This document shows, piece by piece, positions 17,321-26,965 of a DNA stretch of 46,648 nt. The notes under the pieces are model-generated. The model had not been told where the DNA came from. It saw nothing but the letters and a program-made list of their open reading frames with translations, and ran no database searches. Positions within the stretch are counted from its first letter, which is position 1, and every line of letters begins with the position of its first letter. The translations under genes and the position numbers were made by a program. Source of the DNA: an uncultured Alphaproteobacteria bacterium. GTDB taxonomy: Bacteria; Pseudomonadota; Alphaproteobacteria; HIMB59; GCA-002718135. The stretch spans positions 1-46,648 of the forward strand of contig CACMPM010000011.1 of assembly GCA_902615625.1 (NCBI GenBank). The letters are read 5' to 3'.

Positions 17321-18512
17321 CTTTTCTTGGAAAGTTAAAAAAACAAATAAAAACAATAAAGCAAGAACAGGAAAAATTTCTACACCACACGGTGATATTG
17401 AAACTCCAGCATTTATTTTTTGTGCAACAAAAGCTGCACTAAAATCTTTTACTACCCTTGAGGCAAAAAAAAATAATTCACAAATTATACTATCCAATAC
17501 ATATCATTTAATGCTTCAGCCAGGTAGTGAACTAATAGCTCAACATGGAGGTCTTCATAAATTTATGGGTTGGAATGGACCTATGTTAACAGATAGTGGT
17601 GGATTTCAAATTTTTTCTCTTGGACATGGCTCTGTTGCTGATGAAATAAAAGGGCGAAAAACAAATTCAAAAAATAAAAAAACTTTAATAAATCTGAATG
17701 AGGAGGGCGCATTATTTAAGTCTTATATTGATGGTTCTACTCATATGTTGTCTCCTGAAAAATCAATAGAGGTTCAAAGAAATCTTGGAGCAGATTTCAT
17801 TTTAGTTTTTGATGAATGCACCCCATATAATGTAGATAAAACATATACATCTGATTCTATGTTAAGAAGTCATAGATGGTCTTTAAGGTCCATCAATGCA
17901 TTTAACTCTAAACTCAATTTTAATCCTAAAATTGGTTCAGCAGGTAGACAAGAAATGTATGGGATCATTCAAGGTGGGATTTACAAAGATTTAAGAGAAG
18001 AAAGTATTGAATTTAATACAAAAAAAATCAACACTTTTGGAATTGCTATTGGTGGTAGTTTAGGATCAAATAAAGATGAAATGAAAGATATAGTTCATTT
18101 TACTTCTTCTAAATTAGATAATTCTCGCCCAGTGCATTTGCTAGGTATTGGTGATCCAAGGGATATATGGGATTTTGTTGCAGATGGAATCGATACATTT
18201 GATTGTGTAAGCCCAACTAGAATTGCTAGACATGGATCAGCTTTAGTAAAAGGTAAACAGGGAAAAATAAACTTAAAAAATGTTAAATATAAAAATAATT
18301 TAGACCCAATTGATAATGATTGTAATTGTTATACTTGTAAGAACTTTACACTGGCATATTTATATCATCTTTTTTCTGCACAAGAATTACTAGGATTACA
18401 ACTTCTAACTAATCATAATATATATTTTATGAATAATCTTATGAAAGAAGTTAGAAGCTCAATTGATAATAATAATTTTGATAATGCAAAAACGAAATGG
18501 TTAAATTCTTAA
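17313..18512 (+). CDS. tgt: tRNA-guanine transglycosylase, divergent subtype
   Basis: A 399-residue Tgt that exchanges G34 of GUN-anticodon tRNAs for a queuosine-pathway base. I choose ATG 17313 over the TTG at 17298. Visible elements are D94 in DSGGFQ, FDEC (C169), the nucleophile Asp in GID294TFDCV, and zinc ligands C337, C339, C342 and H368. The substrate-pocket loop reads [11 protein letters not shown] (from residue 247), one residue shorter than the usual GGLSVGE-x3-EM. An insertion-like segment, DEIKGR to [13 protein letters not shown] (about 110-142), recalls Tgt proteins of Patescibacteria (from memory). It overlaps yhhQ by 8 bases upstream and cobT by 4 bases in a TTAA stop overlap. 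Confidence 0.92.
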   Translation: MTNFSWKVKKTNKNNKARTGKISTPHGDIETPAFIFCATKAALKSFTTLEAKKNNSQIILSNTYHLMLQPGSELIAQHGGLHKFMGWNGPMLTDSGGFQIFSLGHGSVADEIKGRKTNSKNKKTLINLNEEGALFKSYIDGSTHMLSPEKSIEVQRNLGADFILVFDECTPYNVDKTYTSDSMLRSHRWSLRSINAFNSKLNFNPKIGSAGRQEMYGIIQGGIYKDLREESIEFNTKKINTFGIAIGGSLGSNKDEMKDIVHFTSSKLDNSRPVHLLGIGDPRDIWDFVADGIDTFDCVSPTRIARHGSALVKGKQGKINLKNVKYKNNLDPIDNDCNCYTCKNFTLAYLYHLFSAQELLGLQLLTNHNIYFMNNLMKEVRSSIDNNNFDNAKTKWLNS

Positions 18513-20290
18513 TTATCTAAATGAAAAGTAGTAGATAATTGATTTAGTAATACCTCGCCTAACTGATCGACATCCATTATTGTTACAGCCTTACTATAGT
18601 ATCTTGAAACATCATGCCCAATTCCTATAGCAATTAATTCAATTTCATCTTTTTTTTCAATTTTACCAATTATCTCTCTTAAATTTTTTTCTAAATAATT
18701 ACCTGGATTTACAGAAAGTGTTGAGTCATCAACTGGAGCACCATCACTTATAACAATAAGAATTTTTCTTTTTTCCTTTCGAAAAGATAATCTATTATAA
18801 GCCCATGATAAAGCTTCTCCATCGACATTTTCCTTCAAAATTCCCTCTTTTAACAATAAGCCCAAATTTTTCTTTGATCTCCTCCATGGTGAGTCTGCAG
18901 ATTTATAGATAATATGTCTTAGATCATTTAACCTGCCTGGATTAGAAGGCTTTCCATTTTTAATCCATTTTTCTCTAGAGTTACCCCCCTTCCAAGCTTT
19001 GGTTGTAAACCCTAATATTTCAGATTTAATTAAGCATCTTTCCAATGTTTTTGCTAAAATATCTGAACAAAGGGCTGCAACTGTAATTGGTCTTCCTCTC
19101 ATTGAACCAGAATTATCAATTAGAAGACTCACAATAGTATCTTTAAATTCAACTTCCTTTTCTATTTTGTAGCTTAATTTATTATTTGGATTAGCAATAA
19201 TTTTAGCTAGTCTTGATGTATCAAGAAAACCCTCTTCCATATTAAAATCCCAATGACGATTTTGCTGAGCTAAAAGTTTTCTTTGCAGTCTATTAGCAAT
19301 TTTAACAATTAGTGGTTGAAAAGAAAATACTTGTTGATCAAGATTTCTTCTTAGTTTCTCTAATTCTTTAATATCACAAAGTTCTTCAGCATTAATAATT
19401 TCATCAAAATTATAATCATAAACTTTATAATTCTCTAAATTCTCTAAAATTTTTTTTTCTGGTAAATAATCTAGTTCACTATCCCCGCTTTCTTCTCCCA
19501 TATCATCATTTTCTTCTAATGAAACTGACTGCTCAACAGCTGTTTCACTTTTTTGCATTTCAATATTTGACTCAGTTTGTTCATCATTTTTTTGTTCATC
19601 ATTATTTTCATTTTCATTATCTTGATCTTCTTCGTTTTGATTAATATCTTCGTTCTGAGTATTGTTTACACTGTTATTAAGTAATCCAAGTTCATCTAGT
19701 TTTTCAACTATTGTAGATGTATATTTTTCCTGATCATGTAGACATTTCTTTAGATCAATAAAAAAGTTTGAATAATTTTTTTTTAATTTTTCTTTTACAA
19801 TATTTTTAAATTTACTATTAATTTCACCTAAATCTACGCCAACAATTTCTTCAAATGCTACGTTTTTAAATGCTTTAATTAATAAATTCTGATCTTTTTT
19901 TGTATTTTCAATTTTAAGATCTCTAATATACTTATTCTTTAGATTTTTTTGTATTCCCTTAAATTCACTACTACCTATAGCTTCTACTCGTGCTTGTTCC
20001 AAAACATTAATTATTTCGTTTGATAACTCATCTTGATTTAAAAAGTTTTGGTGTATGTCCTTTGAATGTAATCTGAACTCTAATGCAAAAGAGTCCGCTT
20101 CAGCTCTTAAATATTCTAGATTATTTTTGAAATTTTCAATTTTTGGTTCAGTTAGATTTATAGTGTTACCAATAATTGAAGGATTTTCTTTAACAAAATT
20201 AATCTCTATATCTTCTTTTTTACCTATTGATTTTATTGTAGCACTTAATGACTTTTTAAAATCTTCAATAATTTCACTATTCTTTGACAT
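18509..20290 (-). CDS. cobT: CobT-like cobaltochelatase subunit (VWA domain)
   Basis: A 593-residue protein with the CobT architecture: a helical N-terminal region, a very acidic low-complexity linker (about residues 205-265) and a C-terminal von Willebrand A domain. The MIDAS motif DNSGSM lies near residue 390 and [10 protein letters not shown] near 510. In cobalamin makers CobT joins the CobS AAA+ ring to drive cobalt insertion by CobN. No cobN or other cob gene is in this window. It overlaps cobS by 14 bases and converges on tgt with a 4-base overlap. Given the context, a chelatase-independent MoxR/VWA-type chaperone role is possible. Confidence 0.9.
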   Translation of the reverse strand: MSKNSEIIEDFKKSLSATIKSIGKKEDIEINFVKENPSIIGNTINLTEPKIENFKNNLEYLRAEADSFALEFRLHSKDIHQNFLNQDELSNEIINVLEQARVEAIGSSEFKGIQKNLKNKYIRDLKIENTKKDQNLLIKAFKNVAFEEIVGVDLGEINSKFKNIVKEKLKKNYSNFFIDLKKCLHDQEKYTSTIVEKLDELGLLNNSVNNTQNEDINQNEEDQDNENENNDEQKNDEQTESNIEMQKSETAVEQSVSLEENDDMGEESGDSELDYLPEKKILENLENYKVYDYNFDEIINAEELCDIKELEKLRRNLDQQVFSFQPLIVKIANRLQRKLLAQQNRHWDFNMEEGFLDTSRLAKIIANPNNKLSYKIEKEVEFKDTIVSLLIDNSGSMRGRPITVAALCSDILAKTLERCLIKSEILGFTTKAWKGGNSREKWIKNGKPSNPGRLNDLRHIIYKSADSPWRRSKKNLGLLLKEGILKENVDGEALSWAYNRLSFRKEKRKILIVISDGAPVDDSTLSVNPGNYLEKNLREIIGKIEKKDEIELIAIGIGHDVSRYYSKAVTIMDVDQLGEVLLNQLSTTFHLDN

Positions 20291-21260
20291 TAGCTACCTT
20301 AGCATCAGTAATATCAATTCCAAATGACCTTTGAAAATATTCCTGTAAGATAGATCTTTCCATTTCATCGCATCTATTTAAAAAAGATAGTTTAAAAGAA
20401 TATTCTATATCATTGAATAGAAGATGATTCTCTGCCCAAGTCAATACAGTTCTTGGACTCATAACAGTTGAAATATCACCATTAATGAAACCTGATCTAG
20501 AAAGATCTGCAGTAGCTACCATGCATTTAACGATATCTTTGCCATCCTTATTATTAAGTTTTTTTACTTTACTTAAGATAATATTTATTTCTTGCTCGTT
20601 ACTAAGGTAATTTAAGGTTGATACAATATTCCATCTATCCATTTGACCCTGGTTTATTTGTTGAGTGCCATGATACAAACCAGATGTGTCACCAAGACCG
20701 ACAGTGTTTGCTGTGGCAAACAACCTAAAAAATTTGTGAGGTTTGATTACTCTTGATTGATCCAGTAGAGTTAATTTACCTTCTGACTCCAAAATACGTT
20801 GAATAACAAACATTACATCAGGTCTGCCTGCATCATACTCATCAAACACTAAAGCTACAGGATTTTTGTATGACCAAGGAAGTATGCCATCCTGAAACTC
20901 TGTCACCTGTTTATTATCATTGAGTACGATAGCATCTTTGCCAATCAAATCTATCCTACTGATGTGACTATCTAAATTAATTCTAATACATGGCCAATTA
21001 AGTCTGGCTGCTACTTGTTCGATATGAGTAGATTTACCAGTTCCATGGTATCCTTGAATCAAAACTCTTCTATTAGAAGAAAACCCTGCCAGTATTGAAA
21101 GAGTTGTAGCTGGATCAAAAATATATGTTTGATCTATTTCTGGTACGTGTTCAGTTTTTTCTTTAAACTTATAAACCTCAAACTCACAGGAAACCCCAAA
21201 TATTTCTTTAGGATCAATTTTGATACTAGGAGATATTTCTATATTTTTTTTATTTGTCAT
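20277..21260 (-). CDS. cobS: CobS-like cobaltochelatase AAA+ ATPase
   Basis: A 327-residue AAA+ ATPase of the MoxR/CobS group. Walker A is GYHGTGKS (residues 70-77) and Walker B is [11 protein letters not shown] (135-145). Around residues 39-52 is the [14 protein letters not shown] segment typical of CobS. It forms a hexamer that pairs with CobT. It overlaps cobT by 14 bases and the J-domain gene by 11 bases, so the three are tightly translationally linked. It has full length and intact motifs, so it is expected to be active. Confidence 0.93.
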   Translation of the reverse strand: MTNKKNIEISPSIKIDPKEIFGVSCEFEVYKFKEKTEHVPEIDQTYIFDPATTLSILAGFSSNRRVLIQGYHGTGKSTHIEQVAARLNWPCIRINLDSHISRIDLIGKDAIVLNDNKQVTEFQDGILPWSYKNPVALVFDEYDAGRPDVMFVIQRILESEGKLTLLDQSRVIKPHKFFRLFATANTVGLGDTSGLYHGTQQINQGQMDRWNIVSTLNYLSNEQEINIILSKVKKLNNKDGKDIVKCMVATADLSRSGFINGDISTVMSPRTVLTWAENHLLFNDIEYSFKLSFLNRCDEMERSILQEYFQRSFGIDITDAKVANVKE

Positions 21261-21840
21261 TTTTAAATTTTTTTAAAAGTATTTTGTATGAGTTATTTAT
21301 TTCCTTAAACTTCTCTTCAGCTTTTTTATCGTTACCATTTACATCAGGGTGAAATATTTTCACTAGTTTTTTGTAAGTTTTTTTAATTTTATCCAATGTT
21401 AATGGTAAATCTAAATTGAATGATGATAGAGCTTTACTTTCTTCTTTTGTAAGATTTTCATCAACCAGCTTATTTCTGAAGTAATTGTTCTCTCGTTCAT
21501 TTGGATTCAAATCGTTCATTTCTTCATTAAAAAAATTGTTAATTTGATCCATTACTTTATGATAATTTCCCTTTAATGGCCAAGATGGTCTGTTCCAAAT
21601 AATATCTTCTCTCATTGAATTCTCAATTTCATTAACTGATAATCCTTTATAGAAATCCCATGATTTGTTGTATTCCTTAATATGTTCCAGGCAAAAAAAA
21701 TAATATTGATTCAACATTACTCTTGATTTTGGTGCTTTAAACTTACCTTCACTATTACAATCTTTGTGATCACATTTTCTAAAAAATGTTTTTTCCCAAG
21801 AAAGACTATTTTTATTAATATCTATTTTATGTTTACCCAC
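21250..21840 (-). CDS. J-domain protein with N-terminal Cys/His motif
   Basis: A 196-residue protein with a C-terminal J domain; HPD is at residues 164-166, preceded by the usual KKTYKKLVKIF helix. The N-terminal half carries C23, C28, C50 and H53, which could bind a metal, in a region conserved in alphaproteobacteria (FKAPKSR, YYFFCLEHIKEYN, WDFYKGLS). J domains stimulate Hsp70 ATPase; the N-terminal part would choose the client. Its place directly upstream of cobS-cobT suggests it delivers DnaK to that AAA+/VWA machine or its substrate. It is divergent from bolA, with 23 bases between. Confidence 0.9.
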   Translation of the reverse strand: MGKHKIDINKNSLSWEKTFFRKCDHKDCNSEGKFKAPKSRVMLNQYYFFCLEHIKEYNKSWDFYKGLSVNEIENSMREDIIWNRPSWPLKGNYHKVMDQINNFFNEEMNDLNPNERENNYFRNKLVDENLTKEESKALSSFNLDLPLTLDKIKKTYKKLVKIFHPDVNGNDKKAEEKFKEINNSYKILLKKFKNDK

Positions 21841-21863
21841 ACCTATTATATAGTTTAAAAATA

Positions 21864-22118
21864 ATGAATCGTAAGCAAAGAATTGATAAAATACTATCGA
21901 ATAAATTTGATAATTTTTTATTAGAAATTATTGACAATTCAAATTTACATAAAGGGCATAATAATTTTACTGGTAGTGGTGAAACTCATATTAAGATCAT
22001 ATTGACAAAAAAAGATAATTCCTCACTTAATAGATTGAATATTCATAGGATTATCAATAGTTTACTTGAAGAGGAATTTAAAAGTGGTTTACATTCTTTA
22101 GAAATTAAAATTAATTAA
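21864..22118 (+). CDS. BolA family protein
   Basis: An 84-residue BolA protein. DNSNLHKGH near residue 25 and GSGETHIKIIL near 37-47 are the family core. The helix IHRIINSLLEEEFKSGLHSLEI follows. BolA proteins pair with monothiol glutaredoxins and bridge 2Fe-2S clusters, affecting Fe-S trafficking. Here it is divergent from the J-domain gene, an arrangement I recall across alphaproteobacteria. It converges on the CorC-type gene with an 8-base overlap. Confidence 0.92.
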   Translation: MNRKQRIDKILSNKFDNFLLEIIDNSNLHKGHNNFTGSGETHIKIILTKKDNSSLNRLNIHRIINSLLEEEFKSGLHSLEIKIN

Positions 22119-23358
22119 TTTTTGAAATTTCAACCTTAGATATTTGTTTTTTTGAGTGTGATAAAATCTTGTAAGTAAAAAAATTATCTTTAAATAATTC
22201 TCCATATGAAGGTATTTTTTTTGACATATCTAAAATATATCCTGCTATAGTTGATGACTCAACTTCTGGCGGATCTAAATCAAAACTTTTATAAAGATCT
22301 CTAATATTTTTTTCACCATTAATAATCATCTTGCCATAGTTATTAAGTTTAAAATCGTTTTCTGGAACATCAATTTCATCTACAATTTCTCCAACTATTT
22401 CTTCAATAATATCCTCTAAGGTAATTAATCCTAGTAATTCACCAAATTCATCTACAATAAAAGCTAGGTGCTCCTTTCTTTTTTTGAATTCAACCAGTTG
22501 TTCTAATAGGTTTGTTGTCTCAGGAATAAACCAGGGATTAGAAATTTTATCAAAAATAATTTCTTTTGACTCATTATGATTTTTTAAATCTATATTTAAA
22601 GTTCGTACATTTAATAAGCCTATTATATTTTCAGGGTTATCTTTCCAAAATGGAATACGAGTGTATCTAGAATTATTAATCTTATCTATAATTTCACTTG
22701 TTTTTAAAGATGAATCTATAGAGTAAATATTTTTTCGATGTGTAAAAATTTCTTCAACAGTTATGTCGTTTAACTGCAATATGCTTTGTAACATATCTTT
22801 TTCTTGCTCATAATCCGGATTCGAAGTTTTATATAGATCAATAACTCCTTTTAATTCTTCCTCTGACTGAAGATCGTTATTTTTTATATCATTATCATTT
22901 TTTCTAAAAATTAATCTTACGATTAAATTAATTACAAATACAAAAATAAATAAAATTTTATTTAAATAATAAATAATTGGAGCAATTAATAATACAGTCC
23001 TATTTGGTCTATTAATGGCATAAGTTTTGGGAAGAACTTCAGCAAATATAACAATCACAACAGTCATTATAAGTGTTGCATAAAAAATACCTTCTACTCC
23101 AAAAAGATCATAAAAAAATGCTGTAGCAAGAGAAGATGCTAAAATATTAACTAAGTTATTTGAAAGTAGTAAAGTTGATATTACGTTATCTTTCTTATCA
23201 AGTAATTCAAGCACATAAACCGCTCTTTTACTGCCCTTTTTTTTCTTATATAAAATTCTTGCTTTAGAAGTGGCAGTAATTGCAGTTTCAGATCCTGATA
23301 AAAAACCTGAGAGCACTACAAGAATTATTAGTAAAAAAAGAAGAAATAGACTTGTCAT
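22111..23358 (-). CDS. HlyC/CorC family transporter (CNNM domain, CBS pair)
   Basis: A 415-residue membrane protein. An N-terminal CNNM/DUF21 domain with about four hydrophobic segments (residues 1-135, starting with LSGFLSGSETAITA) is followed by two CBS repeats (about 190-320) containing FIVDEFGELLGLITLEDIIEEIVGEI. A CorC_HlyC domain (about 335-410) is last. The family is linked to magnesium or cobalt efflux and homeostasis. It directly follows aroB (0-base gap) as the last gene of aroK-aroB-corC, an order I recall in many alphaproteobacteria. Confidence 0.92.
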   Translation of the reverse strand: MTSLFLLFLLIILVVLSGFLSGSETAITATSKARILYKKKKGSKRAVYVLELLDKKDNVISTLLLSNNLVNILASSLATAFFYDLFGVEGIFYATLIMTVVIVIFAEVLPKTYAINRPNRTVLLIAPIIYYLNKILFIFVFVINLIVRLIFRKNDNDIKNNDLQSEEELKGVIDLYKTSNPDYEQEKDMLQSILQLNDITVEEIFTHRKNIYSIDSSLKTSEIIDKINNSRYTRIPFWKDNPENIIGLLNVRTLNIDLKNHNESKEIIFDKISNPWFIPETTNLLEQLVEFKKRKEHLAFIVDEFGELLGLITLEDIIEEIVGEIVDEIDVPENDFKLNNYGKMIINGEKNIRDLYKSFDLDPPEVESSTIAGYILDMSKKIPSYGELFKDNFFTYKILSHSKKQISKVEISKIN

Positions 23359-24426
23359 TTAAATATTTTGTAAAATTTTATAAACTTTATCTTTATCTAG
23401 TTTTTTATAAAATATAGAGCTTCCAATCTTATTTATAAGAGAAAAGTTTATACAATCATTAAAATTTTTTTTATCTTTATTTATTATATTAATTATTTTT
23501 TTTTCTTTTATAAATTTGTCAAAAATTTTTAGCTTACATTTTTTAAAATGTATTAATATTCTATAAAGTTCATTAGAAGAGAGCAAACCGAGATAATTAG
23601 ATATTTTTGCTTCAGTAATCATTCCTATAGAAATTGCTTCTCCATGGTTAAATTTTTTATAATTATAGTGACTTTCTAAAGCATGACCTATTGTGTGTCC
23701 AAAATTTAACATTGCTCTAGATTGACTATTTACCAAGGATTCTTTTTCATCTTTTCTTACATAAAAAAGTTTTATCATTATTGATTTATAAATTGCTTTT
23801 TCTAAAATAGATTTATTCAGGTTAAGTAATTTATCTATATTTTTTTCTAACCAACAAAAAAAATTATAATCATTAATTAAAGCATGTTTAATTATTTCAG
23901 CATATCCTGATTTTATTTCTTTATTTGGTAAAGTATTTAAAACAGAAATATCAATTAATACCTTTTTTGGTTGATAGAAAGTTCCAAGCATATTTTTTCC
24001 GTAGGTCGTATTTATTCCATTTTTACCTCCTATAGAGCTATCTACTTGAGATAAAAGTGTAGTGGGTATCAAAAAAAAATCTAAACCTCTTAAAACTGTA
24101 CTTGAGATAAATCCTGCTAAATCACCTAATGATCCACCTCCAATTGCAACAAGTACAGATTTTCTATTTACATTATATTTAATTAATTTTTCAGCAAGGT
24201 CTTTGTAGCTATTAATTGTTTTTATTTTTTCTCCACAATTAAGAGTTATAATTTTTATGTTTTTTTCTTTTTCAAAATTAAATTTATTTTTAATTTTCGA
24301 ATCAATAACACAAAAAACTTTTTCATTTTTTTTTGCAATTTTTTTTACAAATGTTAAAATGTAATTTCTTTTTATTAATATTGAAGTGTTCAGTTTTTTG
24401 TTCTTTATGAATAAATTAGCTTGCAT
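23359..24426 (-). CDS. aroB: 3-dehydroquinate synthase
   Basis: A 355-residue enzyme converting DAHP to 3-dehydroquinate in the shikimate pathway, using NAD and a divalent metal. The GGGSLGDLAGF nucleotide loop is near residues 97-107, SQVDSSIGGKNGIN near 126-139, and the metal-ligand region GHTIGHALES near 244. Its start overlaps the aroK 3' end by 11 bases. Length and all major motifs are normal. Confidence 0.95.
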   Translation of the reverse strand: MQANLFIKNKKLNTSILIKRNYILTFVKKIAKKNEKVFCVIDSKIKNKFNFEKEKNIKIITLNCGEKIKTINSYKDLAEKLIKYNVNRKSVLVAIGGGSLGDLAGFISSTVLRGLDFFLIPTTLLSQVDSSIGGKNGINTTYGKNMLGTFYQPKKVLIDISVLNTLPNKEIKSGYAEIIKHALINDYNFFCWLEKNIDKLLNLNKSILEKAIYKSIMIKLFYVRKDEKESLVNSQSRAMLNFGHTIGHALESHYNYKKFNHGEAISIGMITEAKISNYLGLLSSNELYRILIHFKKCKLKIFDKFIKEKKIINIINKDKKNFNDCINFSLINKIGSSIFYKKLDKDKVYKILQNI

Positions 24427-24952
24427 AAATATTAAGTTGAGATTTTATTTGTTTCAGTGTTTGAAATTTATTACCATTGTTATTTATAATTAAATCAGCC
24501 TTTTTATAATATTGTTGTCTATCTTTGAGGAGTTTCTTCATTATTTCACTTTTATTTGAATTGTTATTTAATAGAGGTCTTGTTCTTGAAAACTTTAATC
24601 TCTTTTGTAAATTGTTTAATGTAACTTGTAAATAAATTGAGAAAGAATTTTTCTTTATAATTTTTCTTATATTTTTACTAATTATACTTCCACCACCTAA
24701 AGAAATTACACAATTATCGTTAGTTAATATTTCAATACAAATTTTTTCTTCAATATCTCTAAAATATAACTCTCCTTCTTCTTTAAAAATTTCACTTATT
24801 TTTTTTTTAGTCTTTAGTTCAATTTCCTTGTCAGTATCATAAAAATTTAAATTTAGATTTTTACTCAAATCTTTACCAATTATGGACTTACCTGAGCCCA
24901 TAAAACCCATGATACAAATATTTTTCTTATTTATTTCAGATAGTTCCAGCAT
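24416..24952 (-). CDS. aroK: Shikimate kinase
   Basis: A 178-residue P-loop kinase. The Walker A GFMGSGKS is at residues 16-23, DTDKEIE follows near 39, a GGG loop (ISLGGGSI) is near 84-91, and the LID region carries RTRPLL near 113-118. It phosphorylates shikimate ahead of chorismate synthesis. It is the first gene of the minus-strand aroK-aroB-corC operon and is divergent from the small membrane ORF at 25053 across 100 AT-rich bases. Confidence 0.95.
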   Translation of the reverse strand: MLELSEINKKNICIMGFMGSGKSIIGKDLSKNLNLNFYDTDKEIELKTKKKISEIFKEEGELYFRDIEEKICIEILTNDNCVISLGGGSIISKNIRKIIKKNSFSIYLQVTLNNLQKRLKFSRTRPLLNNNSNKSEIMKKLLKDRQQYYKKADLIINNNGNKFQTLKQIKSQLNIYAS

Positions 24953-25052
24953 ATTCTAATTTTTTCTTATTATTGACAAATTTTTTGTAGAAATAGAAAA
25001 AAACTTAAAAAAATGGTAAAAATATATATTAGTCATTTTTTTAATATCATAT

Positions 25053-25181
25053 ATGAAAAACAGGTACATTATATATTTTTTTATAATACTAACAATAATC
25101 GTTTTTGTTGCCCTTTATATGATTGATATTCCTTCACCTTCACAAATTGTAACAGAAAAATATAACCTAGAATTAAAATGA
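25053..25181 (+). CDS. Small single-pass membrane protein, 42 residues
   Basis: An ATG at 25053 opens a 42-residue frame. Residues 5-23 form a hydrophobic helix, followed by YMIDIPSPSQIVTEKY. The ATG of the next gene (25178) overlaps its TGA stop as ATGA, a translational-coupling arrangement. I recall small alphaproteobacterial proteins with one transmembrane helix followed by a D-IP-AP motif at comparable loci, which supports reality. The function is unknown. A TTGACA at 24973-24978 lies upstream but no good -10 follows at proper spacing. Confidence 0.7.
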   Translation: MKNRYIIYFFIILTIIVFVALYMIDIPSPSQIVTEKYNLELK

Positions 25182-26965
25182 AAATTATTTTTATTTTTTT
25201 CTTGATTTTCTTCTCAAATTATATTTTTGCAAATGAAGAGAATAAGAATGAAGTAGAGGTAATAAATTTATATGAAAATAAAAGCCTCGATCAACTAGTT
25301 TTAGAAAATCTAAATGATAAAAAGCAAATTGAAGAAGAAGTTGATAGTTTAAATGAATCTAACGAAATAGATACTAAAGATAATGAGATTGAAGAAAATA
25401 AAACTACAAAAATTGAGGTAAATCAAATAGAGATTGCTGAAGAAAACTTTATTCATAAACAAAATATAATTGATCTAAAAAATTATTTTAATAATTTTCA
25501 AAAAATTAATTCAAAAACTTTACAAAAAGAAATAGTTCAAGTTTTAGAAAACCTTCAATTAAATATTAAAAATGATCAAGATAATGAAATATTTTTTCTA
25601 ATTGTAAATTACTTTAAATCTATTGGCCATATTAATAAATCATATGAATTGATTGAGAGATACGAACTCACTGATGATAAAAACTTAATATTTTATACTG
25701 AGGTTAAATTAAATTATCTTTTATCAACTTTTCAATTAAATGAAGCTTGTGACTTAAATGAAGAATTAAATGCAAATGTTAAATTAAATTATTTCTATTC
25801 AGAAAAACTCGACATATTTTGTTTAATTTTAAATGATAATCAATCAGAAGCTAGATTATTAAATTCAATTTTGATTGAATCTGAAAATAATTTAGATAAT
25901 TATTATCAATACTTGTTTTCTCTTATAACTAATTCATCAAATGAAATTACATTTGAAAAAGAAATTAAAAATTCAAATATAAATAAAGATTTAATATTTT
26001 TATATAGTGCTATGATTAGGATTGCAGAACTTCCTTTCTCAAGTGAATTTTATGAAATTGATAAAAAAAATCTATCTATTCCTATAATTTTAAATCAATC
26101 CTCTCCCATTGATCTGAGAATTAAAGCAGCTAATGAAAGTTTTCTCCAAAATTTGATTCCTGTTGATAGCCTAGCAGCATTATATATGTCAGCTGACTTC
26201 AATTCGGATCAATTAAATAACCCTAAAGAAACAGTTGAAACACTCCTCAACAATAAAGAATTAAGTATGGCTTTTTTATTTCAATTAGTAAATATTCAAA
26301 TATTTCCAAAAGATAGATTAAATTTCTTAGTTCAATTTTGGGAATTCGCAAAAAAAAATAATTTGGAAGAAATTGCCTACAAATTATCAATTAATATGTT
26401 AGATTCTATTGAACCTTCTTCAGAAAATATTATTTATGGACCTCAAATTGCATCAGCCTATATTTTTAATAGTAATTTTGATAATGGATTATTTTGGATA
26501 GAATTGTATGAGAACGCAATTGAAGTTGACTCAAAAAGTATTTATGCAAGAATTTTATTAGATTTGTATGCATCGAGTGATTTAAATTCGTTTATTAATT
26601 CTATAAACCTAACTTTAAATAATAGTAATTATCAAGATAATGATAATTATGAATTATTGTACGTTTTGAAATCAGTAATGAATTTAGATATAAATTCTAA
26701 TAACAATATAAACTTAAATAAAATTTTCGATGATAGATTAATGCCATCAATTTTTCTACTTAATGAAATAAAAAATAGTATTATTAAAAGTGTTGATGAA
26801 AAATTCCTTTTTTATTCTTTAATTTCTTTAAATGATAAAGAATGGAAAAATATACATCCAGAACACCTAAGGCTTATTTTAAATGGTTATCTGCAATATA
26901 AAGATGGAGCTCTTTTTAGAAACATAGTTTTAGAGTTATTTAAAAACTATAATTTTATAATATGA
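25178..26965 (+). CDS. Exported protein of unknown function
   Basis: A 595-residue protein I do not recognise. Residues 1-18 are a signal peptide with a likely cleavage after IFA. Residues 19-100 are acidic and low complexity, and the rest is rich in Leu, Asn and paired helices, resembling an alpha-solenoid or TPR-like fold without a clear repeat signature. Codon and base composition match the neighbours. It is coupled to the 42-residue membrane ORF upstream (ATGA) and to accA downstream (ATGA), so the three genes form one translational unit. A periplasmic scaffold role is only a guess. Confidence 0.85.
   Translation: MKIIFIFFLIFFSNYIFANEENKNEVEVINLYENKSLDQLVLENLNDKKQIEEEVDSLNESNEIDTKDNEIEENKTTKIEVNQIEIAEENFIHKQNIIDLKNYFNNFQKINSKTLQKEIVQVLENLQLNIKNDQDNEIFFLIVNYFKSIGHINKSYELIERYELTDDKNLIFYTEVKLNYLLSTFQLNEACDLNEELNANVKLNYFYSEKLDIFCLILNDNQSEARLLNSILIESENNLDNYYQYLFSLITNSSNEITFEKEIKNSNINKDLIFLYSAMIRIAELPFSSEFYEIDKKNLSIPIILNQSSPIDLRIKAANESFLQNLIPVDSLAALYMSADFNSDQLNNPKETVETLLNNKELSMAFLFQLVNIQIFPKDRLNFLVQFWEFAKKNNLEEIAYKLSINMLDSIEPSSENIIYGPQIASAYIFNSNFDNGLFWIELYENAIEVDSKSIYARILLDLYASSDLNSFINSINLTLNNSNYQDNDNYELLYVLKSVMNLDINSNNNINLNKIFDDRLMPSIFLLNEIKNSIIKSVDEKFLFYSLISLNDKEWKNIHPEHLRLILNGYLQYKDGALFRNIVLELFKNYNFII

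Noticed and set aside
18509-21260. CobS-CobT taken as proof of vitamin B12 synthesis
   Set aside because: No cobN or other cob gene is visible, and cobST also occur in alphaproteobacteria without the pathway.
24973-24978. TTGACA as -35 of the 42-residue ORF operon
   Set aside because: No acceptable -10 box at 16-18 bases; the best match (TAGAAA, spacer 15) is weak in such AT-rich DNA.
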